From positions 1-64,000 of the forward strand of contig QAOA01008173.1 of NCBI GenBank assembly GCA_003255065.1: a DNA stretch of 64,000 bases, read 5' to 3'. Positions 37,239-49,250 of this stretch are shown one piece after another (position 1 is the stretch's first letter; each line of letters starts with the position of its first letter). Under the pieces are notes generated by a model. That model was not told where the DNA came from. It made no database searches and saw only the letters and a program-made list of their open reading frames with translations. Source of the DNA: Cercis canadensis. Taxonomy: Eukaryota; Streptophyta; Magnoliopsida; Fabales; Fabaceae. Position numbers and translations under genes: made by a program.

Positions 37239-40200
37239 ATGTTGTGCACTCGCTGCCCCCAATACCATCATGTTCGAAAGCTTTCATCAACCCACAAGCC
37301 ATTCACCCACCAAGGCCTTCCCTGGTCGCGACCCAGTTATCTGAATTTCAGCCACTCTCGATTTCACAACATGGAAGCTAAACCCAATGCCAGCACCAAA
37401 GACGAGTCTTGCAGGGCATTGAGCTTCGACTTCCTCACTAAGAAGCCTTACTCTCCTCCTTCCTGGGCAACCCATCTCCACTCCATACCTTCTCATATCT
37501 ACTCTCTTGGGCATGTAAGCAAATTCATCTGATCTTTCTGGTCCTGAATTCATGTCCGGCGTCTATTTGGCTTTTTGGGTTTTGTGGGAAACGCAAATTT
37601 TTGTTTTATATTTTAATTTTCTTTATTTAGGAAACAAATAATAATAAAAAGGTTATATTTTTTTGCAAATGAAATTGTACTGAGAGTAGTTGTCCTGCTT
37701 GTTATCAGCTCCCAACTCCAATTCACAAATGGAACCTGCCCAATTTACCAAACAACACGGAGGTGTGGCTGAAGGTATTCCCCTATGTTTCCATTTTCAT
37801 GATTTGCTAGATGAATCCTTGATTTATATTTGTTCGTACTCTTTTTTCCAGTTCAACTATCGATACATAGTTGCTGAAACTTCTTTTGTGTTCAGAATAT
37901 TTAGGAAGGAGATATAAACTGTCTGTCTTTTGCATTTTTTTGAGAAACTATATTTCTTCATTTTTATTATCATTTGGACGACTTAGTTCAACTTTCATCT
38001 TGTTAAGTCCAAAGTATCAGACTTGTCTTTTGGACCAATGGTGATAGTGTCTCAATAAGTACTAGTCGAAGACTACATGTCTACCTCTAAATTGTGATGC
38101 AAGTAATACTTGCTTGAAGTTTTTATGTTATTGGAGTTTAGCAGAATGAGTTTTCATTTTGTAAATTGTTGTTCTTCTTGTCTTTATTCTTTACCTATGC
38201 TTGATTTCACTTGTACTATGCATTGACCTGTCATTCGCAGAAGCCAGAACACAAATTTGATAATTTGATATTAAGAACTTGGTTTTGTCTTGTCTATATC
38301 ATTTTGTTTGCATGCCTGAATGTCATCAGTTTCCACCAGTTTGTACTGTATCTTATTCTTAGTCTCCACAATCTGATCAACGTTATGTGCGTATTAGAAA
38401 ACTCTGGGTGACAAAACCATTAGAACTGCATTTTTCATTACCACGATCATATTATGTAGATTTACTGTTTTCAGGTATACTTTACATTATCTCTTATTCA
38501 TTCACTCACTCTTTTGCCTTTTTGGATGGATAGTTGATCAGGATAGTTTTTTTGCTTTTTCCCAATTGCTTTTACTGACTCGGAAAATTTTCCAATTATA
38601 GCGTGAAGACCTTACTGGAATGCAATTGAGTGGAAACAAGGGCAGAAAATTGGAATTCTTGTTGGCAGATGCCGTGGCACAAGGTGCAGACTGTATAATT
38701 ACTATGGGGGGCATCCAAAGCAACCATTGTCGTGCAACTGCTGTTGCTGCAAAGTATTTAAATCTTGACTGTTATCTCATACTGTTCACTTCTAAGGTTA
38801 ATACATTCTTCCCCCTTTCATATATCTATCAATAAAATTTTGATCCACGCCCAGATAAGTATTGTAACTTGTTGGATATCCTTAATATTATATTTTTAAG
38901 TCTTTATGTATTGGCAGGTCCTTGTTGACCAAGATCCTGGACTGGTAGGCAATCTTCTAGTTGAGCGATTGGTAGGAGCTCACATCGAACTTATATCCAA
39001 AGAAGAATTTGGAAAAATAGGGAGTTTGGTGAGTACATTGGCAATTTAGTACCAGCTATGTTCTTCTCAGTTGCAAAATGTGCACATACTGCAAAATTCT
39101 TTAGATATCAGTGCAATGATTCCCTTTATTCTATTTTCCATTTTTTTTTTTTTAAAATTAAGTTAGCATGTGAAGAGGGAAGCTTGGTGCCAACCTTTTT
39201 TTTTTTCATTAGCCTCTGCTATTTATATTACAAATAAAGCAATACATGTGGTTGACATTGTTTTTGTAGTGTTTGAAGTGAAATAAACATCATAGCAATC
39301 TTGAAAGTTCCACGACAGCAGTGGATACTGTAAATTACTCAAACTGCAATCAAGAAGTTTTGCAGCCACGAGATTATTGCTTTAAAGTTAGTAGATGCCA
39401 TGGTTTGCATTGAAAGATTAATTTTTTTTTTTTCCCTTTTCAAGNTAATTTTTTTTTTTTTTCCCTTTTCAAGGATTAATCTTTCTTTTGTCTTAGGGAT
39501 GGTCACTGCTGATTTATTGTGAGAATTTCAATGCTGGATTGTTGAAAGAGAAAGTGGTCACAAGCTAGTCTTAGCATGGATTTCTGCATCACCTACATTA
39601 TAATGCAGCACAATATATTTGTGTCAATACACTTGTTGCAGTATTATTATTATATAGAATATTATATACTTCAACATTTAAAATTGTTTCACAATGGTAT
39701 TCATATCTTTCTTTTGCATCTTTGTCTCAAGAATACCTTACTTTTGAATTGTTGGTGCTGGTTGCTTTTTGTTCATAGTTCACCGCCAACTTGATTTGTT
39801 TCTCATTCAATACTTGGCTCTAGCATTTAGTTTTTAGCTTTGAATTTCAGCAAAGTGGAGTTAGATGCATATGACCTCCTTAATCAATGGGCATTATGGA
39901 TAATGCCATGGTGACTGATTGATTTGTCTAAGTAACTGGTATCTATATCCTGAGTTAGCCAAACTGATATATTTGATTGTACCTATTGCTGAATAACTTT
40001 TTTTAAGTTCTTAGACACTTGCCAATGTCCTAAAAGAAAAGTTGATAAAGGAAGGAAGGAGGCCATACGTTATTCCTCTTGGGGGATCAAACAATTTGGG
40101 AACTTGGTGAGACCAATAATTAATTCCTTTTTTTTTTTTTTTGTCAATTTCCTTAATTTTCATATTTTTATAATTTGGTTAACATAGTAAAGCGCCAATT

Positions 40201-43200
40201 ATATTGCCTATAGTGTCTTTTAAATTACTGATTCTTTTGATAAGGGAACATTTACTCTGTGGGTAATACGGCCTCTGGTAAAACAATTTTGAAGAACTCA
40301 TTTGGTTTCTGCAGAAAGTCAGAAGATTTATCATCTAAAATTTGAGTAATTTCAATAATTATCCAAAAGCCAGGGCCATAGACGGCCAACTTAGTCAAGT
40401 GATGACCTGATATAATTTGGGGTGATACTTGGGCTGGAGGTCATGTAAGTTACTAAAAAAATGACATAACTTTTCTGATTTATTGTCTGATGAGTAAAAC
40501 CAATGATACTTTTGTATGAAGGAGGGTTTATATTACTCACTTGGTGGATTATTGTTTCTCAGGTATATTTTCTGCTGTCGGTCATAGATATAAGTAACCT
40601 GAAGAACCTAAGTACTGTTTTGCAAGATAAAGAATAAAGCATTTTAAGTGGGATACTTGCACCGTGGTCATAATTTTTTTTTGTGGTGAAGTTGGTGATG
40701 ACCTAAGTGGAGCATAATTTTCATTTGCACTGTATTCCAAGTCTTCATTGTAGATATTCCATTTTTATCTTATCTACCTATCTACCTTACATTCTTATTT
40801 ATTATTGTAGTTATTCTATTCAGGGGCTATATAGAGGCAGTTCGAGAGATTGAGCAGCAAATTCAAAGTGGGGCTAACAATACTACGTTTGATGATATTG
40901 TTGTAGCATGTGGCAGGTTCTGGTCTACTTAATCTGTTTATCTTTTTCTTACTTACCAGCATTTTGACCTCGATAGGATCTGTTTATTTTGGCGGGCATA
41001 TTTTCATTACTACATTCTGTTGAGAGTATCTCGGGTAATTAATTAGCATTTAATGTGATTAGGAATTTAATGTAATTAGCTGTAAATGTGTTGACTAGTC
41101 AGGGAGTCCTTGATTAATATATTTGGTAAGTTAGGAGTAATTTCCTCAATCCTTCCTTTTATTACTCCTAAAATTAGGCCAACTTTAGTGATTATATTCT
41201 GTAAATCCGAGATTAGAAAGATAACAAGGAGAATTCATTCCTAAAACCTCTTTGTTCATGGTATTAGAGCTCGGTTCAGCCATGGCCAAATTTGATTCCA
41301 TTGAAACTACTTCACTTGCCAACCCTTCAACCCATTCTACCTTTGAAAACCATTCCCTCCAAATCACCCAACACAAACTCAATGGAACTAACTTCAGAGA
41401 ATGGTTCCAATCTGTCTTCCTCGTCCTCAAAGGTAAAGGGAAAGCTGGGTGTGTTACAAGTGCTATCCCCATGCCATCTACAACCGATCCTAAATTCAGC
41501 ACATGGGATGCTGAAAATTCGATTGTCATGCATGGTTAATCAATTCCATGGAGCCCAAAATTGGGTGAACTTATATGTTCTACAAAACTGCCAAAGATAT
41601 ATGAGAGGCAGTCAAAGAAATCTACTTATATATGAAAAATACCTCACAATGTTTTGAGGTTCGGTCCAAAATTCGAGAGATGAAACAAGGCAGCAAGTCT
41701 CTCACTGAGTACTATAACTCCCTGACTGAACTATGGCAAGAGGTGGACCTGTTCTATGAGCTCAAATGGCAGTGTCCTAAAGATGGAGTTCATTTTTCCT
41801 GGATGGTAGAAAAGGAGCATGTGTTTGATTTTTTACAAGGACTGAACAAAGAGCTGGATGAAGTAAGAGGAAGGTTGCTAGGAAGGAAACCTTTTCCTAC
41901 ATTTAGAGAAGTTTTTGCTGAACTTAGAAGATAAGAGAGCATAAAACAGGTTATGCTCACTGCATCCTCCATTGGACCAGATTCCTCCTCACCTGGATCA
42001 GCACTAGCCACCCACCTAAATACTTCAAGTTAGAAAAGTTAGAAGACCAGGAAGGAAGGGAGAGAACAACTGTGGTGTGACCATTGTCGCAAGACCAATC
42101 ACACCCGTGAAACCTGCTGGAAACTCAATGGCAAACCAGCAGGTTGGAAGCCATGAAGTCAAAGAGAGCCCAATAGAGCGCTTGTAGCCAAGGCGTTCAT
42201 TGATAACAATCAAGCAGGACAACTTAGCCTAATCCCTGACCAAGTCAAGGCACTGCAGACAATACTTAGCCTCCAAAGTTCCCCTTCTCCCATGAGTGCA
42301 ACTGTTGCTCATAAAGGTAACTTACTCTCTTCCTGTTTTTTCATAAAGGCTAAAGAGCATAAGGACTAGATCATTGAGACTGGTGCATCAGACCACATGA
42401 CTAGTGACCGGGACATGTTTTTCTACCTATGAAACATGTAAGGATGATATACAAATTACTTTGGCTGATGGCAAAACAGCAAAGGCAGAAGGATGTGACA
42501 CCGTAGAACTTCCAGGCCTAAAACTAAAATCAGTCTTTCATGTTCCCAATTTAAAATGCAATCTGGTTTCAATCATTAAACTCACTGAAGACCAGGATTA
42601 TGCAGTGACATTCTTTCCCTCTCTTTGTGTGTTTTAGGACCTATCTTCGGGGAATATGATTGCCAGTGCTAAGGAGAGTGATGACCTCTACTTTCTCAAT
42701 AATTCTGGTTCTTCTCCCAAGACACAATCTCGTGAGAAGGTCTCATTATCCACTGTTTCCAATTCTGAAATCTTATTATGGCATAAACGCCTTGGTCACC
42801 TAATTTCCCTTACCTTGAACCATTGTACCCTCAATTATTTATAAATAAGGATGTTTCCAGCTTTCATTGTGAACATTACATCTTAGTTAAACAGACAAGG
42901 AACACATACTCCTCTCATTCTTATCAACTAACAAAACCATTTCAGCTTATACACAGTGACATTTGGGGTCCAGTCCGAGCTTCTTCACTTACTGGTGCAA
43001 GATGGTTCATCACCTTTATAGATGACCATACTCGGGTCTATTGGGTTTATCTCATGAAAGAAAAATCTAAAGCAAGCACCATTGTAAAACAATTCATAAA
43101 TACATTTTCAATGTCTTCCAATCCCAAATCCAAATTTTTCGTATTGACAATGGGAGGGAATACTTCACCAATGACCTAACCAACAACCTTGCAGATCATG

Positions 43201-46200
43201 GAGTCCTTCACCAACACTCTTGTGTTTACACACCCCAACAAAATGGGATTGCTGAACGCAAGAACAGACACCTTTTAGAGGTAGCCCGATCCTTGATGTT
43301 TGCTAACAATGTTCCAAATAAATATTGGGGAGAAGCTGTCCTCACAGCAGCCTACCTCATCAATAGGTTACCATCCAAACCTTTCAGCCTTCGTACCCCT
43401 ATCAACTACTTGCTAGATACCTTTCCCCAGGTTCATCTCCTTCATTCTCTTTCCCCAAAAGTGTTTGGTTGCACAACATTTCTATATAATCATAATCCTC
43501 AAGGAGGGAAACTTGATCCTAAGACACTCAAATGCATCTTTGTAGGATATTCCTCTACACAAAAAGGGTATAAATGTTATCATCTTGCCTCAAAAAGGTT
43601 ATTTGTTTCATATGATGTCACATTCCTTGAAGACCAATCTTTTTATCCCAATGGTCCTCTTCAGGGGGAGAATTTAGATGAAGAAAATCATTGGGATCCA
43701 ACTATCTCTCTACCTATATCACTCTCATCCTTTGACCAGTCCAAAACCCCACCTTCTGCACCTTCAAATTCAAACAGCACTGAACCCACACCTTCAAACA
43801 GCCACTCTGTTCCACCCTCTAACAGTCCCATTTCAAATTATACCTTAATGGGTCATGATCACGTATTGCATCAAGGAGGAGAACCAATCACAAATAAACC
43901 AATCATGGTTTATTCAAGAAGGCCAAAAGCTCCTCAAGCTGCTGCTCAATCATTAGAACCGAGGCTGAGTCTAGATTCCACAAATAAAGGTATGGTGCTA
44001 GATAATGATGTGAATATCCCAATTTCCCTTAGAAAAGGGGTTCGACAGTGCACTCAACATCCTCTGTCTAACCACTTAACTTATGCAAAATTGTCTCATA
44101 AGTACAGGGCCTTTGCTACACAAGTTGACAACGTCAATATTCCAAAATATATTCAAAGTGCACTTCAAGACCCTAAATGGAAGGCAGCAGTTGAAGAAGA
44201 AATGAATGCCCTACTGGAAAATGATGCTTGGGAAATAGTTGATATTCCACAAGGAAAGAAGGTGGTGGGGTGTAGATGGATATTTACTGTAAAGTTCAAA
44301 CCAAATGGAGAGGTAGAAAGATACAAGGCGAGATTGGTGGCTTAAGGATACACTCAAACACATGGCATATATTATGAGGAGACATTTGCCCCTGTAGTAA
44401 AAATGAACTCAATCAAGGTATTACTTTCTCTTGCTGCAAACCTTGATTGGGAACTCTATCAAATGGACATAAAAAATGCCTTCCTAAATGGAAAATTGGA
44501 AGAAAAAGTATTCATGAAGATGCCTCTTGGATTTAATGGTGGAAATACCAAGGTGTGCAGACTTAAAAAGTCTCTCTATGGGTTAAAGCAGTCACCAAGG
44601 GCTTGGTTCACCAGATTTAGTTCAGTAATGAAGTCCTTTAGGTATACACAAGGACAAGCTGACCACTCATTATTTATCAAGCAAGGAAGAAGTGGGAAAA
44701 GGGTCATTCTTATTGTATATGTGGAGGAGGAGATCGAAAAGTTAAAGGCTCATTTAAAGAATCAATTCCAAGTTAAAGACCTTGGAACCTTGAGGTATTT
44801 TCTTGGAATAGAGGTAGCCCGGAGCAAACAAGGAATATTTGTTACTCAAAGAAAATATGTCATTGACCTGCTACGGGAAACTAGAAAAACTGGTTGCAAG
44901 CCTGCTATTACTCATTTGGAAAGAAATTGGAAGCAAAAAGCCACCAATAATGACTCTCCAGTAGACCGGGGCAGATACCAGAGAATGGTAGGAAAACTAA
45001 TATATCTCACACTCACAAGGCCTGACATTACCCATAGTGTAAGTGTAATAAGTCAGTTTATGCATTGTCCTACTAAAAGGCATATGGAGGTAGCCAACAG
45101 AATATTAAAGTACCTCAAGGGAACTCCAGGCAAGGGAATTCTGTTTAAGAAATGAAAAAGATGTTGAGGGATTTGTAGAAGGATTTGCAGATGCTGACAG
45201 TAAGTCCACAACAGGTTATTGTACAAAAGTGTGGGGAAACCTTGTTACATGGAGAAGCAAAAAACAATCAGTGGTGGCAAGGAGTACTGCTGAAACAGAG
45301 TACCGAGCAATTGCACAAGGAGTATGTGAACTAATTTGGATTGAGAAGCTTTTAACAGACCTAAAATTCCCTAGAAAAGGTCCTATGAAGCTGTACAGTG
45401 ACAGCAAATCAGCAACAAGCATAGTTCACAATCCTGTCCAACATGACCGGATGAAACATGTGAGAATTGACAGGAGTTTTATTAAAGATGAAATTGATTC
45501 AGGGGCAATACATATCTCCTATGTTCCAACAAGGCAGTAGGAAGCAGATATTCTTACCAAGGCATTATCCAAATCAGAATTTTATTTTTTAGTTGGCAAG
45601 CTAGGAATGATTTTTATCTATTCACCAGCTTGGGGGGGAGTGTTGGAGAGTATCTCGGTTCATTAATTAGCATTTAATGTGATTAGGAATTTAATGTAAT
45701 TAACTGTAAATGTGCTGTAAATGTGTTGACTAATCAGGGAATCCCTAATTGATATATTTGGTAGGTTAGGAGTAATTTCCTCAATCTTTCCTTTTATTAC
45801 TCCTAGAATTAGGCCAACTTCAGTGTATATATTCTGCAAATCCGAGATTAGAAAGATAACAAGGAGAATTGATTCCTAAAACCTCTTTGTTCACATTCTG
45901 GCATATTCTAGACTCCACTTAATGTAGTCAAGTGTTAAATAATATCTTCCCTTCATATAGTGGGTTTGATATAGTATGTTAGGTTATAAAAATTATATTT
46001 CTTAATGGTTGTAACACATAATTTACAAGCAATCTTCCTGGAGAAGGTGGTTAAGCTGTATTACGGTCTATGCTGAGAATATGAACCGGTATCACAAAAG
46101 AACATTATCTGTTGAATCGTAGTTGTTGTATTTTCATCATGTTGACATCTTGCTTCCATTAATTTCCAGTGGGGGTACAGTTGCTGGTCTGTCATTGGGA

Positions 46201-48443
46201 TCGTCATTGAGTTCATTGAAAGCAAGAGTATGTCTTTCTTTTAGAAGACTCTTTGTTCATGTTAATACATTCCTCACATTTCATTTCTTTGCTTTTATTT
46301 TCTTTTTTTAAAAAAAATTCTTTTCTGTGGTGCCCATGTTTGTAGGTGCATGCATTTTCTGTTTGTTATGACCCTGATTACCTCTACGACTTTGTGCAAG
46401 GCCTACTTGATGGACTCAAAGCGGAAGTTAACTCGCGCGATATTGTCCACATAATAAACGTGAGTGTCTTGGTAGAGTAGAAGAAATATCTCTTTTTCTG
46501 ATTGGTAAGATTTGGCTAGTTCTTTTGTAGTATATACATGCTATTCCTTGGTCCTGCTGCTGGGGTTTTTGTACTCTGTTCAAACTGGAGTATACCGTAT
46601 TTCTGATGTCCAATGTGGGAGGAAAGAATGGTAAACAACACTAGTTGTTTGCCACTGTATGTTGGTTGTATTGTGTTCAAAGAGCATATATTACTGGTAG
46701 AAAAACTATAGTTCTACTATTCCAGAGTGTCTATGATGTTACCACTGTATGTTGGGTGACATCTACTCACTATTAATTATGGGGATTTGACGTAATCCTC
46801 TAAAATCTGAAAGAGTTTCTAAGCATATTATCCAGTTTTCTCTGGAATTGGATTTTTGTAAGTTGAGTGACCTAGAGGACCTTTTGAGCTTGTGTTTTGG
46901 AATAAAGCAGTGAATGTAACTAATTGCAAGTTTGTACGCGTTTGATATTTACTGCAACTATTTCATTAAAGAATTAATCAAAATATCCGGTATACTGGCA
47001 TTCTATTGGTGTTCAATGAAGTTTAACATTCAAAATATTCAGGATTTTCTTCAAATTGGATTGCTTTTTCTTACTTGAAATTTATTAATGGAGGACCATG
47101 TGGGCGTCACTCATATGTAAAGAACAAAAACAAAGCATTACATCAGCATGGACAGGATTCTTGAGACAACAAGAAAAGAGACAGAAGACAGAAAAAGATA
47201 GCAAGAAACAATATGAGATTAGACATGGTAAAAGAAAAATCAGCATTGAAAATTCCAATTTAGTATTGTTTAATGATTTTGAAAAAACTATGTTAAAGGA
47301 TATTAGTTTACCCTTTTTAGTTTCAGTATTTGTATGAATTTCTGAATATGCTTTCTCGGGATAAACGGGTGGGTAGTGTTAATGGTTGAGGTAATCAATG
47401 ATCCAAACCCCCGAGAGGTTCTATGCTCCTGTAATCATAACATGTAGTGTCTTCTGTATACCAACACGTGATCTGGAAAATGGCTTCGTCATCTGGATAT
47501 AGTATGCTTTTTGATTAATAATGAAATATAATTGTTTTCATTACATTTTTGACAGGCCACGGGTCTTGGCTATGCAATTAACACCTCTGAGGAGCTTAAT
47601 TTTGTAAGTGAACTTGCTGCAGCTACTGGTGTTGTTCTAGACCCAGTATACAGGTGTTTATCTGCCCCAAATACTGTATAATGTCTAAGTGCTCTGTTTA
47701 AATAATTAAATGTAGTAAAAGGAAATTACTTCTTCTGTTGCACCTATAAAACACAGTTCTTTGTTCTTTCTGATATCGAACTTGGTGCAAGTCTTTTGTT
47801 CGAGCTCAGTAGTTTTCTCTAGTTGTATTAAGGATTAACCTCAAAACTGTGATATCATTATTTGACATCTTTTACAAAGTTCATATGATTGATATAATGC
47901 AAAGTTTAATTAGAAATGTAGACCCTTAAGCTGGTATATATTGTTGAGAAGATTATTATAATTTCATACTTTATCCATCTGGAAAAACTACATGAGAAAT
48001 GAGAAGAAATGATAACTTCACAAACTGAGATGCATCAAAATCTGAGTTTGATAGAAAAGGTCCTTAGTGATGCCAGTAGAATTCAGATTCTGCCACATGG
48101 TCCATTTTGTGAAATGTTGTAAAAAAGTTTGCATATATGTCACTACCCGAACTGTATAGTCTTGAAGTTATCATTTTTATTGATGTGAATATTGTTGATT
48201 TTACTGAACATCTTTTTTGGTTGTCAATTCCCGCTCAGCGGGAAAGCTGCTTTTGGATTGTTGAAAGATATTTCTGAGAATCCAAAGAAGTGGGAAGGGA
48301 GAAAGATCCTCTTTATACATACAGGTGGCCTTCTAGGATTGTATGACAAGGTCGACCAGATTACTTCATTGGTAGGGAACTGGAATCGAATGGATGTTCA
48401 TGAATCTGTTCCTCGGCAAGACGGCATTGGAAAGATGTTGTAG
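37239..48443 (+). CDS. DCD: D-cysteine desulfhydrase / ACC deaminase-like, mitochondrial, 435 aa
   Basis: Ten exons: 37239-37514, 37709-37774, 38602-38796, 38918-39028, 40015-40106, 40824-40916, 46170-46227, 46346-46459, 47556-47653, 48239-48443. All junctions are in phase, giving 435 residues; the Arabidopsis protein is about 400. The enzyme is a fold-type II PLP protein that breaks D-cysteine into pyruvate, H2S and ammonia. The N-terminal 40-50 residues are Arg/His/Ser-rich and read as a mitochondrial presequence. The PLP lysine is expected at K127 in [11 protein letters not shown] (homologues usually have V where this has G128). Other conserved blocks are [36 protein letters not shown] and [16 protein letters not shown]. 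Intron 6 (40917-46169) contains a copia element; the exons on both sides are intact. Confidence 0.93.
39418..39473. repeat. Short direct duplication around a single n
   Basis: A TAATTTTT...CCCTTTTCAAG segment of about 27 bases occurs on both sides of the n at 39445, in an intron. As at 11027, this looks like unmerged contig ends. Confidence 0.6.
41018..41258 (+). repeat. Left LTR, 241 bp
   Basis: Begins TGTTGAGAG and ends TTGTTCA. Compared with the right LTR it lacks one G near the start and one copy of an 11-bp segment, and differs at about 16 positions by eye (roughly 6-7%), so the insertion is not recent. Confidence 0.92.
41282..42360 (+). pseudogene. Copia gag remnant
   Basis: The frame starting at ATG 41282 has gag-type text ([20 protein letters not shown]) but stops at 41539. 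A further piece (41632-41934) carries the typical [19 protein letters not shown] block. A CCHC-like zinc knuckle remnant ([19 protein letters not shown]) lies near 42078-42130. The frame is broken in several places. Confidence 0.85.
42361..45600 (+). pseudogene. Copia pol remnant (PR, INT, RT, RNase H)
   Basis: Protease: the expected WIIDTGA reads stop-IIETGA (TAG at 42367, Asp changed to Glu). Integrase: HSDIWGP and [10 protein letters not shown] blocks, a frameshift near 43140, then [18 protein letters not shown] and a long frame (43293-44345). RT: KARLVA is followed by a TAA at 44343. The YVDD box is lost: after VILIVYV at about 44723 the frame runs into [11 protein letters not shown], consistent with an in-frame deletion. 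RNase [20 protein letters not shown] at 45289-45345, ending in a TAG at 45538. It cannot encode a working polyprotein. Confidence 0.9.
45641..45893 (+). repeat. Right LTR, 253 bp
   Basis: Begins TGTTGGAGAG and ends TTGTTCA. It carries a tandem 11-bp duplication (CTGTAAATGTG) not present in the left LTR, and may supply a terminator or promoter inside the DCD intron. Confidence 0.92.
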
Positions 48444-49250
48444 AGAAGACAACAAAACCTTGCATTGCTTGCCTCACATGTCGTGGAAAGATGTTCCATG
48501 TGAATAAATTGTATCGTCTTGTTACTCTTGTATGGAATATATCCAAGTGGATATTAAGAAGGGGAAAGCTCCTCTTTTAAACGGGTGATAAGTGGAAATA
48601 AAGTTGTTCAGAATTTGAAAGGCTCGAGTATTTAATCAAAATAACCTTTTTTTATGGTATTCTCAGTTGCTGTAGATGAAATTAGACAGATGAATTGACT
48701 GCCCAATTCGCCAGCATAAGATAGGATAATATAATTTAAATGAATATATATTTTCTGTTCTTGTAATAATAATGAATATACTTTTCTAAGATGTCTGACA
48801 GATAAGCCATATAATTCGTGGGCTTTATTGTATTGTTGACTTCGTTTTCATCTGTCATGATTTCTTTCAGATAACAGACATTTAAATTGGGAATACAGCA
48901 TGGAAACAAATCAACAATATGAATAAGATTGCTACGAGGTTTCTGCTCTTGGTTCTCTCCTTCAGTAATTGAAGCTGGAACTCTTGCTGGCTCCAGTTAA
49001 CGTGTTTTCGTGCTGCTGTTTTTGTTGACTGCTAAAAGTTTTCTAGCAAAGAAAATTAAACCCTCTGGCAGCCTTTATCATGAATTGCATGCACAAAAAG
49101 CACGTTCAACTCTTTGAATTAATTCATGCTTCTAACATTGTAAACCCCTCATCCATAGCTTACAAAGGAAATATGGAATTTTTAGTGAAGGCAATGAGAA
49201 CAATAAAGCAAACTAAAAAACAGGAGGAAAAAACATGCAATTAATCTGGC
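48444..49250. other. Convergent 3' intergenic region
   Basis: Contains the 3' UTRs of DCD (+) and uL22m (-). No gene or distinct repeat is seen. Confidence 0.6.

Larger units (their letters stand above)
41018..45893 (+). mobile_element. Degenerate Ty1/copia LTR retrotransposon in DCD intron 6
   Basis: The element is bounded by TG...CA LTRs (41018-41258 and 45641-45893) and a 5-bp target duplication CATTC (41013-41017, 45894-45898). A primer-binding site TGGTATTAGAGC, complementary to initiator Met-tRNA except for one base, directly follows the left LTR at 41259. A polypurine tract GGGGGGGAG precedes the right LTR. The order gag, protease, integrase, RT, RNase H is that of copia. It inserted in the same orientation as the host gene. 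Stops, frameshifts and a lost RT active site make it non-autonomous. Confidence 0.95.

Noticed and set aside
47098..47337. 79-codon frame inside DCD intron 8
   Set aside because: Lys/Gln-rich chance frame; the intron's splice sites and phase are clear.
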